DNA of 64,000 nucleotides from Corynebacterium lowii. GTDB lineage: Bacteria > Actinomycetota > Actinomycetes > Mycobacteriales > Mycobacteriaceae. Position 1 is the first letter of the stretch. Each line of letters begins with the position of its first letter. The position numbers and the translations under genes are program-made. The stretch spans positions 496,001 to 560,000 of the forward strand of contig NZ_LKEV01000001.1 of NCBI RefSeq assembly GCF_001412085.1, written 5' to 3'. Shown here piece after piece: positions 1 through 9,925 of this stretch. A model generated the notes under the pieces. The model searched no databases. It saw nothing but the letters and a program-made list of their open reading frames with translations, and was not told the origin of the DNA.

Positions 1-795
1 CCGGGCCTGGCCGGGGCGCTGTTGGTGGGGGCGTCGGCAGCCAAGGGCTATGCAGCGGGCTGGGACGTGCCCTTCTACGGGGTGAATCACCTGGGCGGGC
101 ACGTGGCGGTGGCTAACCTGGAGGGCGCGCCGCTGCCGCACTCGGTGGCGCTGCTGGTCTCCGGCGGGCACACCCAATTGCTAGAGGTGGAGGCCGTGGG
201 CAGGCCCATGAAGGAATTGGGTTCTACGCTGGACGACGCCGCCGGTGAGGCCTATGACAAAGTGGCCCGCCTGCTGGGGCTGGGCTATCCCGGTGGCCCG
301 GTGATTGATCGGCTGGCCAGCCGGGGCAACCCCAAGGCCATCGCGTTCCCGCGCGGTTTGACCAAGCGCACGGACGAGGAGCGCGGCCACCGGCATGACT
401 TCTCCTTTTCTGGCCTAAAAACCGCTGTAGCCCGCTACGTGGAGGCCGCCGAGCGTGAGGGTCGCGTGATCTCCGTGGAGGACGTGTGTGCCTCTTTCCA
501 GGAGGCGGTGTGCGATGTGCTCACTATGAAGGCGGTGCGCGCCTGTAAGGATGTGGGTGCCACGGTGCTGCTGCTCGGCGGGGGAGTGGCGGCTAATTCC
601 CGGCTGCGGGAGCTTGCAGGGCAGCGCTGCGCGGAGGCCGGGATCGAATTGCGCGTGCCCAGCTTCCCACTGTGTACGGATAACGGGCTGATGATCGCCA
701 CGGTGGCCGCGCAGTTGATTCACGAGGGGGCACAACCCTCGGGGCTGAGTGCGGGTACCGATCCCTCCTTGGAGGTGGAGGTTCCCCTCATATAG
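1..795 (+). CDS. tsaD: tRNA N6-threonylcarbamoyladenosine transferase TsaD, C-terminal part (5' end outside window)
   Basis: The frame is open from base 1 and ends with TAG at 793-795, giving 264 residues of a protein usually about 340 long, so the N-terminal 75-80 residues lie upstream. TsaD transfers the threonylcarbamoyl group to A37 of ANN-decoding tRNAs in the cytoplasm. Visible family features are the metal-binding HLGGH motif near residue 30 of the fragment, SGGHTQL, the [11 protein letters not shown] stretch, [11 protein letters not shown] and CTDNGLMIA near the end. In Corynebacterium and Mycobacterium groES normally follows directly; here six other genes intervene. Identification is firm. 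Confidence 0.97.
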   Translation, partial: PGLAGALLVGASAAKGYAAGWDVPFYGVNHLGGHVAVANLEGAPLPHSVALLVSGGHTQLLEVEAVGRPMKELGSTLDDAAGEAYDKVARLLGLGYPGGPVIDRLASRGNPKAIAFPRGLTKRTDEERGHRHDFSFSGLKTAVARYVEAAEREGRVISVEDVCASFQEAVCDVLTMKAVRACKDVGATVLLLGGGVAANSRLRELAGQRCAEAGIELRVPSFPLCTDNGLMIATVAAQLIHEGAQPSGLSAGTDPSLEVEVPLI

Positions 796-798
796 CCA

Positions 799-826
799 TT
801 GACTTTGAGAGTTGGGTCACTATAAT
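799..826 (+). promoter_or_regulatory. Sigma-A-type promoter for the ABC exporter operon
   Basis: TTGACT at 799-804 and a perfect TATAAT at 821-826 are separated by 16 bases, directly after the tsaD stop codon. This would start transcription near 833, about 55 bases before the ABC ATPase start at 889, and suggests that the exporter operon has its own promoter rather than depending on read-through from tsaD. Confidence 0.6.
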
Positions 827-848
827 TTTGGGATAGTGTTTCCTTGAA

Positions 849-870
849 GGCGGGTGCATGCCCGTCTTTT
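849..870 (+). terminator. Small terminator-like hairpin in the leader of the ABC operon
   Basis: GGCGGG (849-854) pairs with CCCGTC (861-866, one G-U pair) around TGCATG and is followed by TTTTCT. It lies downstream of the TATAAT promoter and upstream of the ABC ATPase, so it could be the tsaD terminator or a leader attenuator. The stem is short, and which role applies is inference. Confidence 0.4.
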
Positions 871-888
871 CTCGTTGAGGGGTGATTC

Positions 889-1857
889 ATGGGCGAGCCC
901 ATACTGCGCGTCGATTCCCTGCGCAGAGACTTCGCCGGGGGTTCGCGCCGGGTGTTCGATGGGGTGAGTTTTTCCGTGGGCGCCGGAGAGATCGTGGGCC
1001 TGCTCGGCCCCAACGGGGCGGGGAAAACCACCACCGTGCGGGTGTGTTCCACGTTGCTCACGCCCACCTCGGGGAGCGTGGAGGTGTGCGGTATCAGCGT
1101 CACCGCGCACCCGCGCCGGGCCCGTCGCCACATCGGCGTGGTGCTTGGCGGGGAACGCGGCTTCTACCTGCGCGCCTCGGCGCGCGATAACCTACTTTTC
1201 TTCGCAGACATCTTAGGCGTGCCCGGCGCGCAGCGTCGCAAGCGGGTGGACGAGGTGCTGCGCATGGTGGAATTAAAGGACCGGGAGCATGACCCCGTGG
1301 AAAACTACTCCCGGGGCATGCGGCAGCGCCTGCACATCGCGCGCGGGTTGCTGCATGAGCCCGAACTCCTCCTTCTCGACGAGCCCACCAACGGCCTGGA
1401 CCCCGACATTGCGGAGGGCATTACCGCGCTTATCGACGCCCTCGCTCACCAGCACGGCACGGCCATCGTGCTCACCACGCATCTTTTGGGTGAGATGGAG
1501 AAGTTGGCCGACCGTATTCACGTGCTGATGAAGGGCCGCATTGGGGTATCGGGCACGGCCCGCGAGATCGCCCAGGCCGCAGGCGTAGAGAGCATATCCA
1601 CCTTTACTCTCGACGCCGAGGTGGGGGAGGAGGCGTGCCGGCGCTTGCAGACGGGAATAGAGGCGATGAGTGGAGTCACGCAGGTGCGTTTCCGCCGGGT
1701 GGATACGCGCTTCCTGTTCACGGTGGCGTGGTCTATCGGAGATTCGGAGGCCCGCATGAGTGAGGTGGCCCTGGATAAGGGGCTGTACTTGGACGATGTA
1801 GTCACTCGCCCGCCCAGCCTGGAGGAGGGCTACTTGGCCCTGGTGAGGCAGCAATGA
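889..1857 (+). CDS. ABC exporter ATP-binding protein (DrrA-like)
   Basis: 322 residues. It is the cytoplasmic ATPase of an ABC-2 type exporter. Walker A GPNGAGKTT is at residues 40-48, the signature YSRGMRQR near 140-147, Walker B LLLLDEPTNGLDP at 160-172 and the H-loop histidine in TTHLL near 198. The roughly 100-residue C-terminal extension is typical of DrrA/daunorubicin-resistance and related drug or lipid exporters. The start ATG follows a GAGG-type ribosome site. Its stop overlaps the start of the next gene (ATGA at 1854-1857), so it is translationally coupled with two permease subunits. The substrate cannot be deduced. Confidence 0.9.
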   Translation: MGEPILRVDSLRRDFAGGSRRVFDGVSFSVGAGEIVGLLGPNGAGKTTTVRVCSTLLTPTSGSVEVCGISVTAHPRRARRHIGVVLGGERGFYLRASARDNLLFFADILGVPGAQRRKRVDEVLRMVELKDREHDPVENYSRGMRQRLHIARGLLHEPELLLLDEPTNGLDPDIAEGITALIDALAHQHGTAIVLTTHLLGEMEKLADRIHVLMKGRIGVSGTAREIAQAAGVESISTFTLDAEVGEEACRRLQTGIEAMSGVTQVRFRRVDTRFLFTVAWSIGDSEARMSEVALDKGLYLDDVVTRPPSLEEGYLALVRQQ

Positions 1858-2588
1858 TGCCTCTTATCCGCGCCTTGTATTTTCATTTTCGGCTTTTTGC
1901 CCGCACTCCGTACTTTGTGCAATTGGCTGTGACCTCCACGGTGTCCATTTTCGTTTTGCAGCTCCTCGGCGCTCGCTATGCGGGAGTGGCAGAGGGGGAG
2001 TTGTGGCTGCGCTCCGCCCTGGTGGGCATGTGGGCGGTGAGCACGGTTTCTGCGGGAATCATCGGTTTTCAGCGCTTTCAGGGCACGCTGGCCTATCTGC
2101 TTTTGGGGCCGTATCATCCGGCTAAGGCGCTCTTTCCCCTGGTAGCGGCCAGTTCCACCTTTGGGCTGCTGGCCTTTCCATTGGCCTGGGTCTGTGCGGC
2201 TATCAGTGGGGCGGAGATGGCCTATCCCGGTGGTGCGGCTCTGCTGCTGGGGATCGTTCTGTGCTGGGTTTCCTGCGTATCGGTGAGCGTGGTCATCGCG
2301 CCGCTTTTTGTGCTCACCCCCAACGCCATCACCTATGAGCCGCTGCTCAATATTCCCATCGTGTTGCTCAGCGGCATGGTGGGGTATGGCGCGGTATCCG
2401 GGGAGTTCGCCCAGGCGGGCAAAGCTATTCCTATCTTCTGGGCGGCCAGGGTGCTGCTCGATGGGGATATGGCTTCCGCTCCGGTGGCCTGCGCGGTGGC
2501 CCTGGCCTGGGGCGCGGTGGCAGTGCTCTTACTCAACCGCATGGTGCACCGGGCCACGGTACGCGCCTCCTTGGAGGTGGTGGGCTGA
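1854..2588 (+). CDS. ABC-2 type transporter permease, subunit 1
   Basis: 244 residues, strongly hydrophobic with about six membrane segments, preceded by a 4-base overlap with the ATPase gene. A second ATG follows immediately (1857). It ends with TGA sharing one base with the ATG of the next permease. Size, topology and operon position fit an ABC-2 membrane subunit that pairs with the following, unrelated-looking subunit to form a heteromeric exporter. No substrate-specific motif is visible. Confidence 0.8.
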   Translation: MMPLIRALYFHFRLFARTPYFVQLAVTSTVSIFVLQLLGARYAGVAEGELWLRSALVGMWAVSTVSAGIIGFQRFQGTLAYLLLGPYHPAKALFPLVAASSTFGLLAFPLAWVCAAISGAEMAYPGGAALLLGIVLCWVSCVSVSVVIAPLFVLTPNAITYEPLLNIPIVLLSGMVGYGAVSGEFAQAGKAIPIFWAARVLLDGDMASAPVACAVALAWGAVAVLLLNRMVHRATVRASLEVVG

Positions 2589-3364
2589 TGTGGCGTGAAT
2601 CCAGAATGGCCGTGGCGCTGCGGGTGGCTCGCACCAGCGCGCCCTCGCTGCGCACCGTGGGCACGGCGCTGACCACCCTGGCCTTTATCCCGCTGCTGGA
2701 GGTTGCGTTATTGGTGACGGTGGCGCGCTCCTTCGACGTCCCTGGGGCGGCCACGGTGGCCTATGCGGGCTTTGTGGTTTCCGCCCTGGGCATGGTGGTG
2801 GGCCAGGTGGTTGGGGCCGTGGTGCGCGATCGCGGCATCGGCGTGGTGGAGGAGGCCCTGGCGGTGGCACCGTGGTCGCTCACCTATTGGGGTGGCAAAC
2901 TCTTCCTGCCTGCGGGCATTGCCCTGCTCACCTCCGCCATGGGCTGCCTGGTGGTGTGGGCCGTAGAACCCAGCCACAGCGCGCGGGTGCTGGGTGTCGC
3001 GCTGCTCGGCGTGTTCATGGCGGTGCTGGTGGGCTGCTGCGTGGGCTTGGCCTGCTGCGCGGTGGCGCTGACGGGGCGCGATCCCTTCATGGCCGCCAAC
3101 GTGCTCGGCGCCCTGCTTCCCGTCACCGCCGGGGTGATCGCTCCGCTGTCCTCCTATCCCGGCTGGTTGCAACCCGTGAGCGCCGTGCTACCGGGCACGT
3201 GGTTGGTGCAGTGGCTGCGCGACGCCACCTCGGGGCAGGCGAGCGCGTGGCCGCTGGTGGCGGAGGCGTCGATAGCTATTGCTTGGGCTCTTGGTGGAGT
3301 GGCGGGCCTGTACGTGGCGTGGTCGCGCATGCGCTCGGGCAAGTACAGCGGTGAGGTGCTCTAA
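2588..3364 (+). CDS. ABC-2 type transporter permease, subunit 2
   Basis: 258 residues with about six hydrophobic segments and a polar N-terminal start (MWRESRMAVALRVARTSAPS). It begins in a TGATG stop-start junction with the upstream permease. A PLSSYPGWLQPVSAVLPGTWLVQW stretch near residue 195 resembles the late loop found in many ABC-2 permeases (SPI-X-P-X-W-L type). It probably completes the heteromeric exporter encoded at 889-3364. The substrate is unknown. Confidence 0.8.
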   Translation: MWRESRMAVALRVARTSAPSLRTVGTALTTLAFIPLLEVALLVTVARSFDVPGAATVAYAGFVVSALGMVVGQVVGAVVRDRGIGVVEEALAVAPWSLTYWGGKLFLPAGIALLTSAMGCLVVWAVEPSHSARVLGVALLGVFMAVLVGCCVGLACCAVALTGRDPFMAANVLGALLPVTAGVIAPLSSYPGWLQPVSAVLPGTWLVQWLRDATSGQASAWPLVAEASIAIAWALGGVAGLYVAWSRMRSGKYSGEVL

Positions 3365-3444
3365 AGGATACGGAGGGTAAACAGCGCGTGAAATCTTGGT
3401 GGCATCTATAGCCAGCGTGAGGCGAAGGCTTTAGCATCGCAAGA

Positions 3445-3825
3445 GTGACCCAAGGAATCCTTATCACCCCGGACTTCACTTTCCGCGCCGTGGCGGTGGA
3501 ACTGAGTGAGCTGCGCGAGGCCGAGGCCACGCCCGTATACCTGGACGAATCCACGCCTTTTGTGGCCTACCCGGTGGAGGACGCCGGTGCGCCCAACCCG
3601 GCGGCGTCGATGGCACGCAATCAGCAGTCCACCGGTAACCCGGCTTTCTTTGCCGATCCCACCAAGGCGCTCGTTGGCGACGTCGTATGCGTGCGCGCCG
3701 ATGGCAGCGATGTCACGGAGGAAAACCTCGATGCCGCCGGGGAGATTGTGCGCGCGGCCCAGGCCTATAGCGAGGATTACCCGGAGGAATACGCCCTGTG
3801 GAAGGCCGCTGCGGGAAATATTTAG
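3445..3825 (+). CDS. Hypothetical protein, acidic, 126 residues
   Basis: Not recognised. The start is GTG at 3445; a -10-like TAGCAT at 3432-3437 lies seven bases upstream, so the mRNA may be leaderless. The protein is soluble and acidic, without signal peptide, membrane segment or cysteine-rich motif. It sits between an ABC exporter and an MFS transporter, only three bases before the latter, so the two may be co-transcribed. Codon use matches neighbouring genes, supporting a real coding region. Confidence 0.6.
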   Translation: MTQGILITPDFTFRAVAVELSELREAEATPVYLDESTPFVAYPVEDAGAPNPAASMARNQQSTGNPAFFADPTKALVGDVVCVRADGSDVTEENLDAAGEIVRAAQAYSEDYPEEYALWKAAAGNI

Positions 3826-3828
3826 CGT

Positions 3829-5151
3829 ATGAGCGTGGCCGAGGGGCTACCCTTGGCCACTATGGTTGGAAACCTGCTGCGTAGTCCCCGCCGTCGATCT
3901 ATGGCGGTGGCCGCTTTCGGCACGGTGGTGGAGTGGTATGACTTCTCCCTTTTCTTTTATGTTTCCACGTATCTTGCCGTAGCTTTTTATGCGCCCTACG
4001 AGGGGTCTTTTCTTCTATCACTCGCCACGGGGGCGGTGGGTTTTCTCTTTAGGCCCCTGGGTGCGATGGTCTTTGGGCACATTGGAGATCGCCTGGGCAG
4101 GCGGCAGGCCTTGGTTATTTCCGCAGGTCTCATGGCAATATCTATGTTCGGCATTGCGCTCATGCCCACGCATGAGGTGATGGGAGGATGGGCCGCCGCG
4201 GGAGTGGTGCTGCTGCGTTGTCTGGCGGGATTTTCCGTGGGGGCGGAATACACCGGAATTATGGTGTATTTGATGGAATCCGCCCGCGATGATCGCCGTG
4301 GTTTTGCCGCGAGTTGGGCTGCCGCAAACTCCGAGGTGGGAGGACTCTTAGCGGTGGGGCTCAGCGCGGGATTGGCCGCCGTACTTTCGCCCGAGAATAT
4401 GCAGGGGTGGGGCTGGCGGCTGCTTTTTATCATCGGTGGTCTCTTGGCCGCGGCCATGATTCCGCTGCGCAGGCTCATGGTAGAAACGGATTCTTTTAAC
4501 GAACAGCAGGAAAAGAAGCAGCCCGCGTCCCCGCTGATTGAGGTGCTGCGCACTCATCCCCGCGCGGTTCTCGTGGCTTTTCTCATCTCTACGGTGGGCT
4601 CGGCCACGTACTTCCTCAACATCACCTATGTGCCCTCGTACCTCGATGAGGCCACGGATTTTGATACCTCGGAGTCGCTTTTCTTGGGAGCCTTGGCCGC
4701 CGTGGTGGTCATCGCTGTGACCCCCTTCGTGGGCCTAGCGGCAGATCGCTATGGTCGGCGAATCTGCTTTGTGCTCATCGGCCTTCTCGCCGTGGGCGGG
4801 GCGATACCGGCCTATCTGCTTTTCCAGGGAGCGAGCACGCAGTTGGCCCTCATCGGTATAGCGGTGCTGGCTATCCCGGCGGCGGGATGGTCGGCGGTGG
4901 CGGCCTCTGCGGTTCCAGAGCAGTTCTCAGCCTCCGGGCGCTTTTCCGGTATGGCCATTGGCTATAACCTGGCGGTAGCGCTCTTCGGTGGGTTCTCCCC
5001 GATGATCGTGACCTGGCTGATGGATAGCACCGGCAATCCCCTCGCTCCTGCCTACTACGCGGCCATTCTGTGCGCCCTGGCCGGGATACCGGCGATCATG
5101 CTCATGCGGGAGCGGGCGCGAGTACCACTAGGAGTAATTGATGGAAACTAA
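3829..5151 (+). CDS. MFS transporter, metabolite:H+ symporter (MHS/ProP-like) family
   Basis: 440 residues and 12 predicted membrane segments. The N-terminal AFGTVVEWYDFSLFFY motif is the hallmark of the metabolite:proton symporter family (ProP, KgtP, ShiA); the loop 2-3 motif GHIGDRLGRRQAL and the repeat LAADRYGRRICF confirm MFS. Members import compatible solutes or organic acids with protons. The start is three bases after the preceding stop; a later Met at residue 12 is possible because no clear ribosome site precedes the first ATG. The substrate is not assignable. Confidence 0.88.
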   Translation: MSVAEGLPLATMVGNLLRSPRRRSMAVAAFGTVVEWYDFSLFFYVSTYLAVAFYAPYEGSFLLSLATGAVGFLFRPLGAMVFGHIGDRLGRRQALVISAGLMAISMFGIALMPTHEVMGGWAAAGVVLLRCLAGFSVGAEYTGIMVYLMESARDDRRGFAASWAAANSEVGGLLAVGLSAGLAAVLSPENMQGWGWRLLFIIGGLLAAAMIPLRRLMVETDSFNEQQEKKQPASPLIEVLRTHPRAVLVAFLISTVGSATYFLNITYVPSYLDEATDFDTSESLFLGALAAVVVIAVTPFVGLAADRYGRRICFVLIGLLAVGGAIPAYLLFQGASTQLALIGIAVLAIPAAGWSAVAASAVPEQFSASGRFSGMAIGYNLAVALFGGFSPMIVTWLMDSTGNPLAPAYYAAILCALAGIPAIMLMRERARVPLGVIDGN

Positions 5152-5650
5152 GCGGTTGATTCTGCGTCCGTGGCAGGAAGAAGATAGTGCGGAACTATTC
5201 CGCTACGCCTCTGATCCTCTCGTGGGGCCGCGGGCGGGCTGGCCGGTGCACGAGAGCGTGGAAGATAGCCGCGCAAGCATCGCGGGAGTATTGAGCGAGC
5301 CGGGGACCTACGCCATCGTGCTTAAGGAGACGGGCCTGCCGATTGGTTCCATCTCTTTGCATACCGGCAGCGCCACCGAGCTCACCGATAGCCCCGATGA
5401 GGCCGAGCTTGGCTATTGGGTGGGCGTTCCTTATTGGGGCCAGGGAATTATGCACGAGGCCGCCCGCCGCCTTATCCGTTATGCGGTGGAGGAACAGGGA
5501 ATCACGGTGCTGTGGTGTAGCTCCAACGCCGATAATGCTCAATCACAGCGGGTACAGGAGAAACTGGGCTTCCGCCCGCACAGCCGTACTCAGGGCAAAG
5601 AGGGTGAGCAGGGCAAGGTCATCATGAGTCTGCCCCTTAAGCGCTGCTAG
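5141..5650 (+). CDS. GNAT family N-acetyltransferase (RimJ/RimL-like)
   Basis: 169 residues. METKRLILRPWQEEDSAELF is the typical start of Acetyltransf_3 proteins; the acetyl-CoA loop appears as ELGYWVGVPYWGQGIMHEA near residue 88, and the C-terminal VQEKLGFRPHS matches the usual NxxSxxVLEKLGF motif. ATG 5141 is chosen over an in-frame TTG at 5138 because GGAG lies at 5131-5134. It overlaps the MFS gene by 11 bases, so it is co-translated, and overlaps the convergent permease by four bases. The target (ribosomal protein, antibiotic or metabolite) is unknown. Confidence 0.88.
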   Translation: METKRLILRPWQEEDSAELFRYASDPLVGPRAGWPVHESVEDSRASIAGVLSEPGTYAIVLKETGLPIGSISLHTGSATELTDSPDEAELGYWVGVPYWGQGIMHEAARRLIRYAVEEQGITVLWCSSNADNAQSQRVQEKLGFRPHSRTQGKEGEQGKVIMSLPLKRC

Positions 5651-7032
5651 GCGCTGCGGGCCATCCTGCGCTGTTGCAGCACGCCTGCCACGCAAATGGC
5701 GGCCACCCACGCCAGCGCCGCGATGAGCCCGCCACGGGTATCCGCCGCCGAGGCCAGGGCCGCGCACATGAGCGCAAAGAATACGAGCAGGCCGATGGCC
5801 GTGCCGGTGCCACCGGGGGCGCGGAACTTAGAGGCACCGTGGGCGGCGGGCTCGCGGCGTCGATAGTTGAGGTAGGACCAGATGATCGCTGTCCACACCG
5901 CCACGAAGAGGGTGGCGGACATGGAGGTGACCATAGTGAAGGCCTCGATCACGCTATCGCCCACGGCCATGATGATGAGCGCGGAGAAAAGGAAAGCGCA
6001 GGAGAGGAAGAGCGCGTTGAGCGGCACGTGGCGCGAGGAGAGCTTGCCGAATACGCGGTGTGCCAGGCCCTTTTGAGCCAGCCCGTAGACCATGCGGGAG
6101 GTGGAATAAATGCCGGAGTTGGCCGAGGAGGCCGCGGAGGTAATCACCACGAGGTTGATGATGGTGGCCGCCGCCGGGATTCCAGTGAGCGCGAACATGG
6201 TGACGAAGGGGGAGTTCTCCGGGACGATCTCATTCCACGGCGTGACCATCATAATGACGGCCAGGGAGCCGATGTAGAACAGCCCGATGCGGAAGGGAAT
6301 GGTGTTCACGGCCTTGGGTAGCACCTTCTCGGGGTCCTTGGTTTCCGCCACGGCGGTGCCCACGAGCTCGACGCCCACGAAGGCAAAGAGGGCGATCTGG
6401 AATCCGGTGACGAAGCCTCCGAAGCCATTGGGGAAGATACCGCCGTGAGCCCAGAGGTTCTCCACGGCGGCGTGGGAGCCGGATTGATTGGCGTGGCCCA
6501 GGCAGATCAACACGATACCCACGATGATGAGCACCACGATGGCAATGATCTTGATGAGGGCAAACCAGAACTCGGTTTCACCAAAGGCCTTCACGGTGAG
6601 CGCGTTGAGGAAAAACAGCAGGGCGATGGTGCCCAGAATGGGGAACCACATCGAGAGATCGGGCCACCAGAAGCGGAAATACCCGGTGATGGCCACGAGG
6701 TCGGCCACGGCGGTGACGATCCAGCACAGCCAGTACGTCCAGCTCACGGCGAAGCTGGCCCAGGCGCCCAGGTACTTGTGGGCGATGTCGGAGAAGCTGT
6801 GGAACTCCGGGTTCGCCAGGAGCAGTTCCGCCATGCACCGCATGAACATGAACAGGGCAAGGCCGATGATGGCGTACACCAGGAGGATAGAGGGTCCCGC
6901 CAGCGAGATCGTCTTGCCGGAGCCCATGAAGAGGCCGGTGCCGATGGCACCGCCGATGGCTATGAGCTGAATATGGCGATTGGTGAGGTGCCGTTGCAGT
7001 TCCTGCGGCTGGGTTGGGGGCGTGGCGGTCAT
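5647..7032 (-). CDS. Amino acid permease, APC superfamily (CycA/AAT-like)
   Basis: 461 residues with about 12 membrane segments. The N-terminal LQRHLTNRHIQLIAIGGAIG, GTGLFMGSGKTI and SLAGPSILLVYAIIG blocks are diagnostic of the amino acid transporter family that includes CycA (D-serine/D-alanine/glycine) and AroP. FRFWWPDLSMWFP near residue 120 resembles CycA in particular. The gene is transcribed toward tsaD, convergent with the GNAT gene. A D-amino acid or glycine substrate is an inference from similarity. Confidence 0.9.
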   Translation of the reverse strand: MTATPPTQPQELQRHLTNRHIQLIAIGGAIGTGLFMGSGKTISLAGPSILLVYAIIGLALFMFMRCMAELLLANPEFHSFSDIAHKYLGAWASFAVSWTYWLCWIVTAVADLVAITGYFRFWWPDLSMWFPILGTIALLFFLNALTVKAFGETEFWFALIKIIAIVVLIIVGIVLICLGHANQSGSHAAVENLWAHGGIFPNGFGGFVTGFQIALFAFVGVELVGTAVAETKDPEKVLPKAVNTIPFRIGLFYIGSLAVIMMVTPWNEIVPENSPFVTMFALTGIPAAATIINLVVITSAASSANSGIYSTSRMVYGLAQKGLAHRVFGKLSSRHVPLNALFLSCAFLFSALIIMAVGDSVIEAFTMVTSMSATLFVAVWTAIIWSYLNYRRREPAAHGASKFRAPGGTGTAIGLLVFFALMCAALASAADTRGGLIAALAWVAAICVAGVLQQRRMARSA

Positions 7033-7118
7033 GGGCGAAACCGTTTCTATCCGGTGAATGGTTTTTTCAAACTTTAGCGCATGGGCGTGGCGGCGGGGCC
7101 ATTTTGGGATGAGAATGC

Positions 7119-7147
7119 TTGAACGCTGGCACTCACGGGGGTAGAGT
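7119..7147 (+). promoter_or_regulatory. groES-groEL1 promoter
   Basis: TTGAAC at 7119-7124 and TAGAGT at 7142-7147 are separated by 17 bases. The -10 hexamer overlaps the right arm of the CIRCE operator, so bound HrcA would block RNA polymerase directly. Assignment is by motif only. Confidence 0.6.
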
Positions 7148-7152
7148 GCCAG
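7126..7152 (+). promoter_or_regulatory. CIRCE operator (HrcA binding site)
   Basis: CTGGCACTC, nine spacer bases, GAGTGCCAG. This is a perfect inverted repeat matching the CIRCE consensus TTAGCACTC-N9-GAGTGCTAA except for the outer bases, about 100 bases before groES. It is known as the HrcA repressor site of heat-shock operons in many bacteria, including actinobacteria. Confidence 0.93.
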
Positions 7153-7252
7153 TCAGGTTGTCAGACACACAGTTGTTCACCCGCGACGACGGCTGTGCTG
7201 GCCATACACAACCGGCACAATCAATAAGCACTTCCCATATGGAGGAATAACA

Positions 7253-7552
7253 GTGGCAAACGTGAACATCACCCCGCTTGAGGATCGCATCCTGGTTCAG
7301 ATCGTGGAGGCCGAGACCACCACCGCTTCCGGCCTGGTCATCCCGGACTCCGCCAAGGAAAAGCCCCAGGAGGCCACCGTGATTGCCGTGGGTGCGGGCC
7401 GCTTTGATGAGAAGGGCGAGCGCATCCCCGTGGACGTCAAGGAGGGCGACACCGTGATCTTCTCCCGCTACGGCGGCACCGAGATTAAGTACGAGGGCCA
7501 GGAGTACCTCATTCTCTCCGCGCGCGACGTCCTCGCCGTCGTCAGCAAGTAG
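7253..7552 (+). CDS. groES: Co-chaperonin GroES (Hsp10)
   Basis: 99 residues. It forms the heptameric lid of the chaperonin cage. Family blocks seen: [20 protein letters not shown] at the N-terminus, the mobile loop region with [14 protein letters not shown], and [32 protein letters not shown] at the end. The start is GTG at 7253 with GGAGGA 5' of it (7241-7246). groEL1 follows after 10 bases, so they form one CIRCE-controlled operon. Confidence 0.98.
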   Translation: MANVNITPLEDRILVQIVEAETTTASGLVIPDSAKEKPQEATVIAVGAGRFDEKGERIPVDVKEGDTVIFSRYGGTEIKYEGQEYLILSARDVLAVVSK

Positions 7553-7559
7553 GGGATAA

Positions 7560-9176
<1,617 letters not shown>

Positions 9177-9200
9177 AAAAGCCGTGGGCTTGTGATAGGT

Positions 9201-9246
9201 ACCCGCTTTCCTGTGATGTGACTAGCATAGGAAAGCGGGTTTCATT
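9201..9246 (+). terminator. Terminator of the groES-groEL1 operon
   Basis: A perfect 12-bp inverted repeat, ACCCGCTTTCCT (9201-9212) and AGGAAAGCGGGT (9229-9240), with a 16-base loop and TTCATT after it. It lies 24 bases after the groEL1 stop. The T-run is imperfect but the stem is strong. Confidence 0.75.
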
Positions 9247-9316
9247 ATAGATTTTATCTGACTTATTGCATAGGAAATCTATAGATGCGGTCGCGGCGTG
9301 CATGTATTTTTGTTCC

Positions 9317-9925
9317 ATGAGGAAAAATTATTTCATCGGTGTCATTGTGGCTGTAGCTATGATTTTTGCTGAGCCGCAAGTGGCTTCCGCGTCTATCGTT
9401 GAATAATTTTCCCGCTGTGAAAAATTTGAAAAACTTTGATTTTCCGGAACACTAAATCCCGCCGCCCTCATGGATCTTGTGGGGCAAGTTCCTTCTGGAA
9501 ATATATTTCATAGCCCCTTGGCTGGGGTAGTGGGGAATCCTGGGGATTACGATATTATGGCTTCTTGGATAAGTATAGATGGCAAGCAGGTAATTCTCCA
9601 GCGGTTTGCAAAAAACAAAATAGAAAATAAGCATTTGCTGAGTATTAAAGCTGCGAAATATGTAACACAGGCTGCTCCAAACATAAAGCGAGAAGGCACT
9701 ACCCATGTTTATTGGCTTCCAATTGATCGGATTCAATGTGGGGCGACGATCTTTAGCTGTAAGCCGGTTGAGAGGAGGGAAATGAAAGCTGTTGTAAACT
9801 ATCGTGATCTGAAGGACGGAAGGGGAAGTATGGGTATGATTACTGCCTACTGCCCTTGGAGTCAGAAAGTTTATGGTAACGATCAATGTCCCGATTGGGT
9901 AAGGAGGTCTCCTCAGTTCCAATGA
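9317..9925 (+). pseudogene. Probable broken secreted-protein gene (signal peptide separated from body by two stops)
   Basis: An ATG at 9317 opens a frame coding for MRKNYFIGVIVAVAMIFAEP followed by QVASASIVE, a good signal peptide with an ASA cleavage site, then stops at TAA 9404 and TGA 9437. The same frame is open again to 9925 with ATG 9470, giving 151 residues ending ITAYCPWSQKVYGNDQCPDW plus about 10 more. That body has paired cysteines and no start context, so it looks like the mature part of a secreted protein cut off from its signal. The segment is AT-rich compared with flanking genes, suggesting recent transfer. Alternatively, the 9470 ORF is an independent cytoplasmic protein. Family not recognised. 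Confidence 0.5.
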
